Assembly: GCF_009877425.1 (NCBI RefSeq)
Contig: NZ_WXEY01000006.1
Location: 112,792 to 176,791, forward strand
Length of the DNA: 64,000 bases
DNA from: Heliomicrobium undosum
GTDB taxonomy: Bacteria; Bacillota; Desulfitobacteriia; Heliobacteriales; Heliobacteriaceae
Direction of reading: 5' to 3'
How positions within the stretch are numbered: position 1 is the first letter of the stretch; each line of letters starts with the position of its first letter. Positions 35,943 through 47,945 of the stretch are shown here, piece by piece. Below the pieces are notes generated by a model that did no database searches, had not been told where the DNA came from, and saw nothing but the letters and a program-made list of their open reading frames with translations. Made by a program: the position numbers and the translations under genes.

Positions 35943-37061
35943 GTGCAAATCCAAGCGATCGAGTTGGCCCATTTTCGCAATTACCGGGGACTGCAGGTCG
36001 ACTTTACGCCCGGGGTGAACATCTTCGTCGGGGCTAACGGACAGGGCAAGACGAACCTCCTCGAATCGATCGCCCTCTTGAGCGGCGGCGGGTCTCATCG
36101 CGACGCCCGGGACGCCGAGATGGTCCAGTGGCAGGAAGAGTTTTACCGGATCAAGGCCATGGGGACGGCCGACGGTCAGACTGTCGGCCTTGAACTCGCT
36201 TTTGGCGGCGAGCGGCGGAAATTGGCCAAGGTCAACGGCCGCAAATTGCGCCGCATCGCCGATCTGTCAGAAACGTTGAATACGGTCGTCTTTTCGCCGG
36301 AAGATCTGTCGCTGGTCAAGGGTTCGCCGGCCCAGCGGCGGCGATTTTTGGATCGCGAGTTGTCTCAGGCATCGCCAGCCTATGGTGATGTCCTATCCCG
36401 TTATGCCCGGGTGCTTACCCAGCGCAACAACCTGCTTCGGCGACTGCGGGAGGGGGCAGCGACGGCGGTCGAGTTGGAATTGTGGGATGAACAACTGGCC
36501 CTGCCGGCGGTGGAGACATTGGCCCGTCGCTTGGATGGTTTGGCCCGCATCGCTCCCTACGCACGGCAGATCTATCGCGGCCTCAGCCGTGACAAGGAGC
36601 AACTGGAACTGACCTATCGCTCCTCCTTTCCCTTGCCTGATGATCGGTCCCGTTGGCTGGAGGCTTACCGCAAGGCCTTACAAGAGCGGCGCGCCGAGGA
36701 GATCGCCCGGCAGGCGACCCTGACGGGGCCGCATCGCGATGACCTGCAACTGTTCCTCAACGGGCGGGACGCCCGTATCTACGGATCCCAGGGGCAGCAG
36801 CGATCGATCGCCTTGTCGCTGAAACTGGCCGAGATCGCCTTCATCCACCAGATCAAGAGAGAGTACCCCCTGGTCCTGCTCGATGACGTGATGAGTGAGC
36901 TTGATCCCGATCGGCGGCAGCAATTGCTGTCCGAATTGGAGAGTAAAAATATCCAGGTATTTATCACCACCACCCATTTGCACGCCTTCTCGCCGGAGCA
37001 ACTGGGCCGGGCCGGCATCTACCGCGTCCAGGCGGGACAGCTTTCTCGAAGCGATGAATAG
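35943..37061 (+). CDS. recF: DNA replication and repair protein RecF
   Basis: A 372-residue SMC-like ATPase with AHFRNYRGLQVDFTPGVN, Walker A GANGQGKTNLLE, the ABC signature region YGSQGQQRSIALSLKLAEI and Walker B PLVLLDDVMSELD. It promotes RecA loading at gaps with RecO and RecR. It starts with GTG, 5 bases after the dnaN stop, and is likely translationally coupled. Confidence 0.96.
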   Translation: MQIQAIELAHFRNYRGLQVDFTPGVNIFVGANGQGKTNLLESIALLSGGGSHRDARDAEMVQWQEEFYRIKAMGTADGQTVGLELAFGGERRKLAKVNGRKLRRIADLSETLNTVVFSPEDLSLVKGSPAQRRRFLDRELSQASPAYGDVLSRYARVLTQRNNLLRRLREGAATAVELELWDEQLALPAVETLARRLDGLARIAPYARQIYRGLSRDKEQLELTYRSSFPLPDDRSRWLEAYRKALQERRAEEIARQATLTGPHRDDLQLFLNGRDARIYGSQGQQRSIALSLKLAEIAFIHQIKREYPLVLLDDVMSELDPDRRQQLLSELESKNIQVFITTTHLHAFSPEQLGRAGIYRVQAGQLSRSDE

Positions 37062-37072
37062 GAGGGCGCCCC

Positions 37073-37351
37073 ATGTTCCTGCATCTTGGCGGGGAGGTCA
37101 TCGTCCCCAAAGAGGAGATCGTCGCCATCATCGATCTCGAATCGTCCAGCCAGGCGGCAACGACGAAGGAGTTTTTGAGCACCGTCCACGACGAGGGCTT
37201 CGTCAAGCGCATCGCGGAAGAGGGAAAGGAAAAGTCCTTCATCGTCACCACCAAATACATCTATCTGTCCCCCATCTCATCGACGACCTTGATGAAACGG
37301 GGCAATAACATCAAAGCGATGCTCAAAGCCTGGGAGGAGAGCCAGCGATAG
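37073..37351 (+). CDS. remB: RemB-like protein (DUF370, YaaB)
   Basis: A 92-residue DUF370 protein starting MFLHLGGEVIVPKEEIVAIIDLE. In B. subtilis yaaB/remB sits in the same place between recF and gyrB and, with RemA, influences matrix gene expression; whether the role is conserved is unknown. An AGGAGGGCGCCCC precedes the ATG. Confidence 0.88.
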   Translation: MFLHLGGEVIVPKEEIVAIIDLESSSQAATTKEFLSTVHDEGFVKRIAEEGKEKSFIVTTKYIYLSPISSTTLMKRGNNIKAMLKAWEESQR

Positions 37352-37356
37352 CCGAT

Positions 37357-37385
37357 TTGTGCAATTCGAAAGAATATGGTAAAAT
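37357..37385 (+). promoter_or_regulatory. Promoter upstream of gyrB
   Basis: TTGTGC (37357-37362) and TAAAAT (37380-37385) are spaced by 17 bases. Transcription would start near 37392, about 68 bases before the gyrB GTG. This allows gyrB to be expressed separately from the dnaA-remB run. Confidence 0.6.
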
Positions 37386-37417
37386 GTTCTTTTGGAAGCA
37401 CCGGATCGGGGAATTAG

Positions 37418-39385
<1,968 letters not shown>

Positions 39386-39466
39386 GGAAAACGTTTAAAA
39401 CGTTGTGAACACCTAATAAATGTTTTATTAATACTTGATGACAACATGAAAACACGTAACACACGC

Positions 39467-39504
39467 GATCGGTCGGCGATACAGTCGACCGATCTTTATT
39501 TATT
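39467..39504 (+). terminator. Intrinsic terminator downstream of gyrB
   Basis: GATCGGTCG (39467-39475) pairs with CGACCGATC (39486-39494) and is followed by TTTATTTATT. The bases between the gyrB stop and this hairpin are AT-rich with no gene. The rest of the 371-base gap (to 39756) holds a second hairpin and a short leader ORF listed separately. Confidence 0.8.
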
Positions 39505-39598
39505 ACTAATATTCAGAATTTTTAAAAAGTATAAGCAGGAATTTTTTATCTGTCCCTCGAAAAAATCCATACCCTTCCATGGGGTAATATCCATCACA

Positions 39599-39642
39599 CC
39601 GGCCCGGCATCGTTGCGGTTTACGGCAATATTGCCGGGCCGG
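39599..39642. other. Strong 11-bp hairpin before the CoA-transferase operon
   Basis: CCGGCCCGGCA (39599-39609) pairs with TGCCGGGCCGG (39632-39642) around a 22-base loop. No T-run follows, so it is not an ordinary terminator. It lies in what should be the 5' untranslated region of the CoA-transferase operon and may be an attenuator element, operator or RNA-stability hairpin. Confidence 0.5.
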
Positions 39643-39701
39643 GAATGAAACCGTTGGTTCAGGGAATGGCGACTCCAGGGGCACATCTGTGGAGGGGGGA
39701 A

Positions 39702-39728
39702 ATGAGCGATTTCAGAATGCAATGGTAA
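39702..39728 (+). CDS. Short leader ORF or frameshifted N-terminus of the CoA-transferase
   Basis: ATG at 39702 follows an excellent SD (GGAGGGGGG) and reads MSDFRMQW before TAA at 39726. One base to the +1 side, the next frame reads KPLPAGPLQGVK into the CoA-transferase, with PLQGVKVLDLSR resembling the family N-terminus. This is therefore either a leader peptide or the true start of the enzyme separated by a +1 shift at the TGG-TAA boundary (or by a sequencing error). Confidence 0.45.
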   Translation: MSDFRMQW

Positions 39729-39756
39729 GCCGCTCCCTGCTGGTCCGCTGCAAGGG

Positions 39757-40932
39757 GTGAAAGTCCTCGACTTGTCCCGCCTGGCGCCAGGTCCTTTTTG
39801 CTCGTTGCTGCTGGCCGATCTGGGGGCTGATGTGCTAAAAATCGAGGCGCCCGACAAGGGGGATTATTTGCGGACGCTCTTTCCGCCGGTTAGGGAACAG
39901 AGCGATTTTTTTCTGAGCCTGAACCGGAACAAGCGGAGCATGGTCGTCAACATCAAGACCGAAGCAGGACGGCGGATCATCGAAGCACTGGCCGCCGAGA
40001 GCGATGTGTTGCTGGAGGGCTTCCGTCCCGGCGTCATGGAACGTCTGGGTTTGGGTTACCCATCGCTAAAAGCGAAAAATGAGGGGCTCATCTATTGCGC
40101 TATCTCCGGCTATGGCCAGGATGGGCCCTACCGGGATCTGGCCGGTCATGACCTTAACTACCTCGCCCTGGGCGGTCTGTTGGATCTGATCGGGTTGAAG
40201 CAGGGGCCGCCGGCGATCCCCGCCGTGCCCCTTTCGGATCTGATCAGCGGCCTGCTTGCGTCCATTGCGGTCCTGGCTGCGATGGAAAATCGTCACCGCA
40301 CGGGAAAAGGCCAGTACATCGATCTGGCCATGTTGGACGCTGTCGTGGCGATGATGGGCCACTACGTGACCCGCTTCGGGGCGACGGGAGAGATCCCGCA
40401 GCGGGGGAGGGGACCGATCGCCGGAGCGCTGCCCCGCTACAACGTCTATGAGACAGCCGATGGACGCTACATGGCGTTGGCCGCCTTAGAGGACCACTTT
40501 TGGCAGCGCTTTTGCGCCGCCGTCGAGCGGATGGACCTGACCGAACTCGGCGATGGGGAGGACGACTGCCGGCGGGGAATGGACGCGTTGTCCGCTCTCT
40601 TCCGGACGAAGACACAAGCGGAGTGGGCCGCTTTTTTCCACAACCGCGATGTCTGCTGCACCCCGGTGCAGGATGTGGAACAGGTCATCGCCGACCCGCA
40701 GGTAAGGAGCCGGGCGATGGTCTTTCATTCGGTCCATCCCACGGAGGGCTTGCTCACGGAGACGGGCTTTCCGTTCAGATTCTCCGACACGCCGAGCCGC
40801 TGTCGGCGTTATTCTCCGTCTCTCGGGGAGCACACCGAGGAGGTGCTGCGCGAGCTGGGGTATGGGGAAGAAGCGATCGCTGAACTGAAGCGCGGCGGGG
40901 TTGTCCAGCAGTACGAAAAAAGTGAGCCATGA
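39757..40932 (+). CDS. Family III CoA-transferase (CaiB/BaiF)
   Basis: A 391-residue class III CoA-transferase with VKVLDLSRLAPGPFCSLLL, NRNKRSMVVNIK and GHDLNYLALGGLL, whose Asp is the expected catalytic residue that carries the acyl anhydride. It probably moves CoA between acyl-CoAs and free acids. GTG at 39757 is the first usual start in frame but has no spaced SD, and family similarity extends 4-8 codons upstream. It begins the operon CoA-transferase, acyl-CoA dehydrogenase, IcmF. Confidence 0.88.
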   Translation: MKVLDLSRLAPGPFCSLLLADLGADVLKIEAPDKGDYLRTLFPPVREQSDFFLSLNRNKRSMVVNIKTEAGRRIIEALAAESDVLLEGFRPGVMERLGLGYPSLKAKNEGLIYCAISGYGQDGPYRDLAGHDLNYLALGGLLDLIGLKQGPPAIPAVPLSDLISGLLASIAVLAAMENRHRTGKGQYIDLAMLDAVVAMMGHYVTRFGATGEIPQRGRGPIAGALPRYNVYETADGRYMALAALEDHFWQRFCAAVERMDLTELGDGEDDCRRGMDALSALFRTKTQAEWAAFFHNRDVCCTPVQDVEQVIADPQVRSRAMVFHSVHPTEGLLTETGFPFRFSDTPSRCRRYSPSLGEHTEEVLRELGYGEEAIAELKRGGVVQQYEKSEP

Positions 40933-41004
40933 GGTTAGACTTTTTTATTTGCCCTTCGCCTTTTGCCAGATGTGAGTGATGAAATCGAAAAAGGAGGTCT
41001 CCTG

Positions 41005-42144
41005 ATGATTTTTCGTCTTTCCGAGGAACAGGAGATGCTGCGCCAGACGGTGCGCGATTTTGCCGATTCGAAGATCGCCCCCAAGGCGGCAGAGATGGAT
41101 GAGCAGGAGACCTATGATCGCTCCTTCTGGGAGGGCATGGCCGAGTTGGGATTGACGGGGATCCCTTTTTCAGACCGCTACGGCGGGGCGGGGATGGATC
41201 ACCTGAGCTACGCCATCGCGGTGGAAGAGCTGAGCCGTGTCTGCGCCTCTTCCGGTGTACTTCTTTCCGCCCATACCTCCCTGTGCGCCTGGCCCATCGA
41301 CGCCTTCGGCACGGATGAGCAGAAAGAAAAATATCTGACGCCCCTCGCCGAGGGACGCTCTGTGGGGGCCTTCGGGCTGACGGAGCCGGGCGCCGGTTCA
41401 GATGCCGGTTCGCTCAAAACAACGGCTGTTCGGGACGCCGACGGCTATGTCTTGAATGGGACCAAGATCTTCATCACCAATGCCGAATGGGCCGATGTCT
41501 ATGTGGTGATCGCCGCCACCGACCCGGCGAAAAAGCACCGAGGGACGACGGCCTTTATCGTGGAAAAGGGAACGCCTGGGTTCAGCTTCGGAAAAAAAGA
41601 ACATAAGATGGGGATCCGCGCCTCCAGCACCTATGAACTCGTCTTTGACAACTGCCGAATCCCGGAGGAAAACCGTCTGGGCGAGGAGGGGCAAGGGTTT
41701 AAAATCGCCATGATGACCCTCGACGGCGGTCGCATCGGCATCGCCGCCCAGGCCCTGGGGATCGCCCAGGGCGCTTTTGACCAGGCCTTGGCTTACAGCA
41801 AGACGCGGGAACAGTTCGGCAAGCCGATCAGCGCCAACCAGGGGCTCCAGTGGATGCTGGCCGATATGGCCACGGCCATTGAAGCGGCCCGCCTGCTCGT
41901 TTACCAAGCCGCCTATCTCAAAGAAGCCGGCCTTCCCTACAGCAAGCAATCGGCCATGGCGAAGCTCTACGCCTCGGAAGCAGCCATGTCCGTGACCACC
42001 AGGGCGGTCCAGATCCATGGCGGATACGGATATACCCGGGAATATCCTGTCGAGCGGATGATGCGCGACGCCAAGATCACCGAGATTTACGAAGGCACCA
42101 GCGAGATCCAGCGCACCGTCATCGCCGCCGCGTTGTTGAAATAA
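41005..42144 (+). CDS. Short/branched-chain acyl-CoA dehydrogenase
   Basis: A 379-residue FAD enzyme with the family motifs [33 protein letters not shown] and [20 protein letters not shown], and the catalytic-Glu region [10 protein letters not shown] near the C-terminus. It oxidises an acyl-CoA to the trans-2-enoyl-CoA and gives electrons to ETF. ATG at 41005 has AAGGAGG 7 bases upstream. It is next to icmF, so butyryl-CoA or isobutyryl-CoA is a reasonable substrate. Confidence 0.93.
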   Translation: MIFRLSEEQEMLRQTVRDFADSKIAPKAAEMDEQETYDRSFWEGMAELGLTGIPFSDRYGGAGMDHLSYAIAVEELSRVCASSGVLLSAHTSLCAWPIDAFGTDEQKEKYLTPLAEGRSVGAFGLTEPGAGSDAGSLKTTAVRDADGYVLNGTKIFITNAEWADVYVVIAATDPAKKHRGTTAFIVEKGTPGFSFGKKEHKMGIRASSTYELVFDNCRIPEENRLGEEGQGFKIAMMTLDGGRIGIAAQALGIAQGAFDQALAYSKTREQFGKPISANQGLQWMLADMATAIEAARLLVYQAAYLKEAGLPYSKQSAMAKLYASEAAMSVTTRAVQIHGGYGYTREYPVERMMRDAKITEIYEGTSEIQRTVIAAALLK

Positions 42145-42168
42145 CCGAGAGGGATCGGGGAGAAGAGG

Positions 42169-45100
42169 ATGACAGAACCGTACCGGCCGCGCCACGCCGT
42201 GCGCATCGTGACGGCGACAAGTCTCTTTGACGGCCATGACGCGTCGATCAACATCATGCGGCGGTTGATGCAAACCAGCGGGGTCGAGGTGATCCATCTC
42301 GGACACAACCGCTCTGTGGCGGAGATCGTCGATGCGGCCATCCAGGAAGACGCCCAGGCCATCGCCGTCACCTCCTACCAGGGCGGCCATATCGAGTTTT
42401 TCAAGTACATCATCGACATGCTGCGGGAGCGTGGGCAGTCCCATATCCGCGTCTTCGGCGGCGGTGGGGGCGTCATCGTCCCTCGGGAGGTTCGGGAACT
42501 GGAGGCCTATGGCGTCTGCAAGATCTTTTCCCCCGAAGACGGGCGGAAGATGGGCTTGCAGGGGATGATCGACTTTCTCGTCGGTCAGGCGGATTTTGAC
42601 CCGGCGGAGAAGAGACCGGAAGGGGTGGAAGTTTTGTCGCCGGAGCCGGGCGATTGGCCGCAGGTGGCCCGCTGGATCTCCCTGGCCGAAAAAAACGTAA
42701 AAGAGCCCGATCCGGCGTTGTCGTCGCTCTTTGACTGCTTACGCCTCCAGGGAGTGGAGACGCCGATTATCGGTGTGACCGGAACGGGCGGCGCCGGCAA
42801 GAGTTCGCTCATCGATGAGACGGTCCGCTGCTTTCTGGCGGCCTATCCGCAGAAGCGGCTGGCCTTGCTGTCGGTCGATCCCTCCAAGTGGAAGACAGGC
42901 GGCGCCTTGCTGGGGGACCGCATCCGCATGAACGCTATCCACCATCCCCGCGTCTTCATGCGCTCCTTGGCCACCCGCAATTCGCGGAGCGAACTGAGCC
43001 GGGCCATCGACGACGCCATTGCCGTCGTCAAGGGGGCCGGCTATGACCTGGTCATCGTAGAAACCTCCGGCATCGGCCAGGGAGACCACCAGATCATCGA
43101 TGTGTGCGATGTCTCCGTCTATGTGATGACGAGCGAATTCGGCGCCGCCACCCAGTTGGAGAAGATCGACATGATCGACGTTGCTGACGCCGTTGTCATC
43201 AACAAGTACGACCGGCGCGGCGCCGAAGACGCCTTGCGGGCCGTGAGCAAACAGTGGCGGCGAAGCCGCAACCACTTCGACATTCCGGATAGCGATATCC
43301 CTGTCTTCGGCACGGTGGCCAGCCAGTTTGACGACCCGGGGATCCAGATTTTTTTTCACCGTCTGATGGAGATGGTGAACGAAAAGACGGCCGGATTCTG
43401 GCCGTTGCCGGAGGCGCCTGCGCCGGTTACAGCGGGCTTTCCTGTGATTGGGCAAAATGCAGCCCTTTCAGCAGCGCTACCAAGTGGGCAGAAAATGCCT
43501 ACGCCGCGAACTTCCGCCGGCGTCATCCCAGCCGAGCGGGTCAACTACCTGGCCGAGATCGTCCACGCCGCCCGGGATTACCGCCACTTCGTGGAGGAGC
43601 AGGTCCAGGTCGCCCGCCGCCTCTACCAGTTGCAGGGCGCCCGTCAGGTGTTAGCCGAGAGCCCTTCCGGTATTGCCGATAGCCTCGCCGATATCGATGA
43701 ACAGATCCGGCTGTGGCAGGAAAAGCTTTATCCCGACTGTCAACGGATCCTGGACAACTGGGGCTGCCTCTGCGCCGCCTACCGCCAGGACCAATGGGTC
43801 ACGAAGGTGCGTGACCGGGAGAATGTGACGGCGCTGTTTTCAACCACCTTGTCCGGAACAAAGATCCCCAAGGTGGCCTTGCCCCGCTATGAGGATTGGG
43901 GCGAGATCCTGCGCTGGGCGCTGAAAGAAAACGTTCCCGGTCAGTTTCCCTTTACCGCCGGCGTTTTTCCCTTCAAGCGGGAAGGGGAGGATCCGCGGCG
44001 CCAGTTTGCCGGCGAAGGCACGCCGGAGCGGACGAACCGGCGCTTCCACTACCTTTGCAAAGATGATCCGTCCGTCCGCCTGAGCACGGCCTTTGACAGC
44101 GTCACCCTCTACGGGGAGGACCCGGCCCATCGCCCTGACATCTACGGCAAGATCGGCAACAGCGGCGTCAACGTCTGCACGATCGATGACGTCAAGCGGC
44201 TCTACGCCGGTTTCGACCTCTGCGCGCCCACTACATCCGTATCGATGACGATCAACGGCCCGGCGCCGATCCTGCTCGCCATGTTCCTGAACACGGCCAT
44301 CGATCAGCAGGTCGATCGATTCACCGAGCGGGAGGGGCGCCTGCCGAGTCCGGATGAATGGGCCTGCCTGCGGGCGGAGACGCTGCAAAAGGTGCGCGGC
44401 ACCGTGCAGGCCGATATCCTCAAGGAGGACCAAGGGCAGAACACCTGCATCTTTTCCACCGATTTCGCCCTCAAGATGATGGGTGACATCCAGGAGTACT
44501 TCATCGGCGAGCGGGTGCGCAACTACTACTCGGTCAGCATCTCCGGCTACCACATCGCCGAAGCAGGCGCCAACCCGATCACCCAGTTGGCCTTCACCTT
44601 GGCCAACGGCTTTACCTATGTGGAGTACTACCTGAGCCGGGGGATGAAGATCGACGACTTCGCCCTCAATCTGTCCTTCTTTTTCAGCAACGGCCTCGAT
44701 CCGGAGTACTCCGTCCTCGGCCGGGTGGCCCGGCGCATCTGGGCGGTCGTGATGAAACAGAAGTACCATGCCAATGAGCGCAGCCAGAAGCTGAAGTATC
44801 ACATCCAGACTTCGGGGCGATCGCTTCACGCCCAGGAGATGGATTTCAACGACATCCGCACCACCTTGCAGGCCTTGTCGGCCATCTATGACAACTGCAA
44901 CTCGCTGCACACCAACGCTTACGATGAAGCGGTCACGACGCCGACAGAGGCGTCAGTGCGGCGGGCCATGGCCATTCAGTTGATCATCGGCAGGGAGTTC
45001 GGCCTAGCCAAAAACGAGAACCCGCTGCAAGGCGCTTTTATCATCGAAGAACTGACCGACCTGGTGGAGGAGGCGGTGCTCGCCGAGTTTCTCCGCCTCA

Positions 45101-45495
45101 ATGAGCGCGGCGGCGTGCTGGGCGCCATGGAGACCCAATACCAGCGCAACAAAATTCAAGAGGAGTCGCTGCTCTACGAGACGCGCAAGCACAGGGGGGA
45201 TCTGCCGATCATCGGCGTCAACACCTTCCTCAATCCTAAGGGAACAGAGGTGGAGGAAAACATTGAACTGAGCCGGGCCACCGAGGAAGAGAAACGCCAG
45301 CAGATCGACCACCTGCGCGAATTCCAGGAGCGGCATCGGGAGGCGTCCCCCCTCGCATTGGCGCGGTTGAAGGACGTGGTCCGCAGCGGCGGCAACATCT
45401 TCGCCGAAATGATGGAGACGGTCCGGGTGGCAAGCCTCGGGCAGATCACGGCGGCCCTCTACGAGGTGGGGGGAAGGTACCGGCGGAATATGTGA
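42169..45495 (+). CDS. icmF: Fused isobutyryl-CoA mutase IcmF
   Basis: A 1108-residue three-part enzyme. The N-terminal B12-binding domain has [14 protein letters not shown] with the base-off His at about residue 21. The middle G3E chaperone GTPase has the P-loop [15 protein letters not shown] at about 202-216 and NKYD later. The C-terminal acyl-CoA mutase barrel includes [16 protein letters not shown] motifs. IcmF uses adenosylcobalamin to interconvert isobutyryl-CoA and n-butyryl-CoA, and some members also act on isovaleryl- and pivalyl-CoA. It starts 24 bases after the dehydrogenase and ends the operon; a terminator-like hairpin follows. Confidence 0.96.
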   Translation: MTEPYRPRHAVRIVTATSLFDGHDASINIMRRLMQTSGVEVIHLGHNRSVAEIVDAAIQEDAQAIAVTSYQGGHIEFFKYIIDMLRERGQSHIRVFGGGGGVIVPREVRELEAYGVCKIFSPEDGRKMGLQGMIDFLVGQADFDPAEKRPEGVEVLSPEPGDWPQVARWISLAEKNVKEPDPALSSLFDCLRLQGVETPIIGVTGTGGAGKSSLIDETVRCFLAAYPQKRLALLSVDPSKWKTGGALLGDRIRMNAIHHPRVFMRSLATRNSRSELSRAIDDAIAVVKGAGYDLVIVETSGIGQGDHQIIDVCDVSVYVMTSEFGAATQLEKIDMIDVADAVVINKYDRRGAEDALRAVSKQWRRSRNHFDIPDSDIPVFGTVASQFDDPGIQIFFHRLMEMVNEKTAGFWPLPEAPAPVTAGFPVIGQNAALSAALPSGQKMPTPRTSAGVIPAERVNYLAEIVHAARDYRHFVEEQVQVARRLYQLQGARQVLAESPSGIADSLADIDEQIRLWQEKLYPDCQRILDNWGCLCAAYRQDQWVTKVRDRENVTALFSTTLSGTKIPKVALPRYEDWGEILRWALKENVPGQFPFTAGVFPFKREGEDPRRQFAGEGTPERTNRRFHYLCKDDPSVRLSTAFDSVTLYGEDPAHRPDIYGKIGNSGVNVCTIDDVKRLYAGFDLCAPTTSVSMTINGPAPILLAMFLNTAIDQQVDRFTEREGRLPSPDEWACLRAETLQKVRGTVQADILKEDQGQNTCIFSTDFALKMMGDIQEYFIGERVRNYYSVSISGYHIAEAGANPITQLAFTLANGFTYVEYYLSRGMKIDDFALNLSFFFSNGLDPEYSVLGRVARRIWAVVMKQKYHANERSQKLKYHIQTSGRSLHAQEMDFNDIRTTLQALSAIYDNCNSLHTNAYDEAVTTPTEASVRRAMAIQLIIGREFGLAKNENPLQGAFIIEELTDLVEEAVLAEFLRLNERGGVLGAMETQYQRNKIQEESLLYETRKHRGDLPIIGVNTFLNPKGTEVEENIELSRATEEEKRQQIDHLREFQERHREASPLALARLKDVVRSGGNIFAEMMETVRVASLGQITAALYEVGGRYRRNM

Positions 45496-45561
45496 TTAAT
45501 CTTAGGGTGTAGAAATAATTAATTAAAATTTCGAAATGGAGAAAACAAGCCATAAAAAAAG

Positions 45562-45620
45562 ACCTCTAGGATGCTACTCACCTTAGATAAAAAGGTGAAC
45601 CACCCAGAGGTATTTTTTTT
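45562..45620 (+). terminator. Terminator after icmF
   Basis: ACCTCT (45562-45567) pairs with AGAGGT (45606-45611), enclosing a second helix CACCTT/AAGGTG, followed by ATTTTTTTTT. The region from icmF to the next small gene (45496-45810) is AT-rich, and apart from this terminator shows only weak short inverted repeats. Confidence 0.8.
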
Positions 45621-45810
45621 ACTTATCATCGAATTTTTATGCGGGTTAAATTTGAACCCATGGTTTAGACTTGATACCTTAAGTCATAGGCGTGTAAAAA
45701 AAATATTGAATCTCTCTGCATAATACTGATTCGCGATGGTATTTACATGGTAGGAAAGCACAGTAGTTTTAAGTCTAGTTGGGAGAAAAGTAAGACGAGG
45801 AGGAACCATT

Positions 45811-46152
45811 ATGATGATTGGGTTTGCCGAGGTTGCTGCATCTATCTCTCAAGTCTCTTCGAAACAAAAAGCAAAAAAAACTCGGAGTAAGCCAGGCCCT
45901 AAGAAAAATGTATCTGAACAAAATTGTGTTCTAGGGTGTTACTTTCTAAATCAAGGAGGTCACATCATGGTGATCGAGTTTGCCGGAGTTACATTGTTTA
46001 TCCCCCTAAAGTCTTCGCGACAAAAAACCAAAAAGCCGCAGAGTAAAACTAACTCAAGAAAATCTAAGACAATAAATGCTTCTGAGTGTTCTTATCAAAA
46101 ATCTGTTGTTAAAGAGAAAAACATTCAACTATTTCTTAGTTTTAACAATTAA
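45811..46152 (+). CDS. Small basic protein made of a duplicated unit
   Basis: A 113-residue open frame that is an imperfect tandem duplication. Residues 1-52 begin MMIGFAEVAASISQVSSKQK and residues 53-113 begin MVIEFAGVTLFIPLKSSRQK, each followed by a Lys/Ser-rich basic stretch (KKTRSKPGPKK; KKPQSKTNSRK). Each half has its own strong SD 7 bases before its ATG (GAGGAGG, 45797-45803; AAGGAGG, 45953-45959). A separate 61-residue product from 45967 is therefore likely. The AT-rich composition is unlike the flanking catabolic genes. No family is recognised; each unit has a short hydrophobic patch followed by a cationic tail. Confidence 0.6.
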   Translation: MMIGFAEVAASISQVSSKQKAKKTRSKPGPKKNVSEQNCVLGCYFLNQGGHIMVIEFAGVTLFIPLKSSRQKTKKPQSKTNSRKSKTINASECSYQKSVVKEKNIQLFLSFNN

Positions 46153-46157
46153 ACGAA

Positions 46158-46197
46158 AGGCAAGCTGAAATCGTTAAAGATTGATATCAGCTTGCCT
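46158..46197 (+). terminator. Hairpin after the duplicated small gene
   Basis: AGGCAAGCTGA (46158-46168) pairs perfectly with TCAGCTTGCCT (46187-46197), 5 bases after the stop codon. The following sequence is AAAAATCTTATTT, so it is a moderate terminator. Confidence 0.6.
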
Positions 46198-46257
46198 AAA
46201 AATCTTATTTATCTTTGCTGTAAACTTTATAATTCGTGTTGACGAATATGATTTCCG

Positions 46258-46305
46258 AAAACTCCAGTCAGCCTAAGAAATTAGGCAAATTGACTGGAGT
46301 TTTTT
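46258..46305. terminator. Terminator at the end of the acyl-CoA synthetase gene
   Basis: The stem AACTCCAGTCA / TGACTGGAGTT (about 46260-46301) has an inner CCTA/TAGG helix, followed by a T-run on the forward strand and a shorter T-run on the reverse strand. It can serve the reverse-strand synthetase gene and stop forward readthrough from the small gene. Confidence 0.8.
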
Positions 46306-47945
46306 TATTTCCGGTGCTCCTTCCACTCCCGGTTGCGCAGCTCGACGCGACGGATCTTGCCGGAGACCGTCTTCGGCAGGGAAGGGACGAACTCGATCGA
46401 GCGCGGGTACTTGTAAGGCGCCGTCACCCTTTTTACGTGCTCTTTCAGTTCGTTCGCCAGTTCCTCGGAGGGCATGAAACCGGGGCGGAGCACGACGAAG
46501 GCCTTGACCACCTCGCCGCGGACCTCGTCAGGGCTGGAGACGACGGCCGATTCAGCGACGGACTCATGCTCCAGCAGGGCGCTTTCCACCTCGAAGGGGC
46601 CGATGCGGTATCCGGCGGAAAGGATCACGTCGTCGGCCCGACCGACGAACCAGAGGTAGCCGTCTTCATCGCGGTAGGCCCGGTCACCCGTGAGGTACCA
46701 GTCGCCGCGAAAGACGGAGGCGGTCTTTTCGGGGTCGCGCCAGTATTCTTTGAAAAGCCCCACGGGCCGGTTGGGCTTGACGCGGACGGCGATATCACCC
46801 TCCTTGTTCGGTGGCAGGATGTTGCCCTCGTCATCGATCACCTGCACGTCAAAACCGGGCGTCGGCTTGCCCATGGAACCGATGCGCGGCTCGATACAGG
46901 GGAAACTGCCGACGAGGAGCACCGATTCGGTCTGGCCGTAACCGTCGCGGATGGTGAGGCCTGTCGCCTCCTTCCAGGTGTCGATGACCTCCGGGTTGAG
47001 CGGTTCACCGGCGCCGACACAGTGGCGCAGGTGGGCGAAGCGGTACTGCTTCAGATCCTCCAGCACCAGCATGCGGTAGATGGTCGGTGCGCCGCAAAAG
47101 GTGGTGATCGGGTACTGATCGAGCAGTTCCAGCGTCTTCTTCGGGTCGAAGCGGTCGCTGTGGTGGACGAAGACAGCGGCGCCGCAGATCCAGGGGCCGA
47201 AGAAGCTGCTCCAGGCGGCTTTCGCCCAGCCTGTGTCACTCAGGTTCCAGTGGAGGTCTTCTGAGCGCAGGTCGAGCCAATAGAAGCCGGTCACGGAATG
47301 GCCGATGGGGTAGCTCGTATGGGTATGCAAGGTCATCTTAGGGTAGCCTGTCGTGCCGGAGGTGAAGTAGAGGATGGCGCTGTCATCGGCGGCTGTGTCG
47401 GCGGTGGGAAAGACATCCGGCGCTGCCGCTACGGCGGTATCGTAATGGAGCCAGCCTTCCCGGAGACCGCCGATGATGATACGGCTTTTTACGGTCGGGC
47501 ATTCACTGTAAATCTCATCGACCCGCTGGGCGATCGCATCGGTGGTGATGATGCAGCGCGTGTCGGCGGTCTGCAAGCGGAAGCGGATGTCCTTGGCCGT
47601 CAGTTGCATCGTTCCCGGGCTGATCACGGCGCCCATGCGCAAGCAGGCGATGTTGATTACCCACCACTCGACGAGGCGCGGGAGGATGACGACGACCACA
47701 TCGCCTTTGCCGATCCCCTGATCTCGCAGGATATGGCAAACCCGCTGGGATGCGTCGCTCAGTTCACGGAAGGTTTTTTTTTCTTCGTTCCCATGGTCAT
47801 CGACCCACCACAAGGCCAGACGGTCGGGGTCGACGGCCCAGCGGTCAATGACATCGCGGGCGAAGTTGTACTTGGCGGGGACTTCCCATTGAAACTCCGC
47901 GTAGGTCTGCTCATAATCGGTCATGTTGAAGAACGAGCCAGGCAA
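46305..47945 (-). CDS. Medium-chain-type acyl-CoA synthetase (AMP-forming)
   Basis: A 546-residue adenylate-forming enzyme with P-loop-like YFTSGTTGYPK, the A5 motif DGYGQTE, A7/A8 YLTGDRAYRDEDGYLWFVGRA (split) and the catalytic Lys motif PKTVSGKIRR at the C-terminus. It resembles the MACS/butyrate-CoA ligase group, which activates short and medium fatty acids to acyl-CoA via acyl-AMP. It starts with TTG after GGGGAGG and is divergent from the thiolase operon. It provides the activation step for the pathway. Confidence 0.9.
   Translation of the reverse strand: MPGSFFNMTDYEQTYAEFQWEVPAKYNFARDVIDRWAVDPDRLALWWVDDHGNEEKKTFRELSDASQRVCHILRDQGIGKGDVVVVILPRLVEWWVINIACLRMGAVISPGTMQLTAKDIRFRLQTADTRCIITTDAIAQRVDEIYSECPTVKSRIIIGGLREGWLHYDTAVAAAPDVFPTADTAADDSAILYFTSGTTGYPKMTLHTHTSYPIGHSVTGFYWLDLRSEDLHWNLSDTGWAKAAWSSFFGPWICGAAVFVHHSDRFDPKKTLELLDQYPITTFCGAPTIYRMLVLEDLKQYRFAHLRHCVGAGEPLNPEVIDTWKEATGLTIRDGYGQTESVLLVGSFPCIEPRIGSMGKPTPGFDVQVIDDEGNILPPNKEGDIAVRVKPNRPVGLFKEYWRDPEKTASVFRGDWYLTGDRAYRDEDGYLWFVGRADDVILSAGYRIGPFEVESALLEHESVAESAVVSSPDEVRGEVVKAFVVLRPGFMPSEELANELKEHVKRVTAPYKYPRSIEFVPSLPKTVSGKIRRVELRNREWKEHRK

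Noticed and set aside
43840..44910. 356-codon reverse-strand open frame opposite icmF
   Set aside because: Antisense shadow of the mutase domain in G+C-rich DNA, with no start signal.
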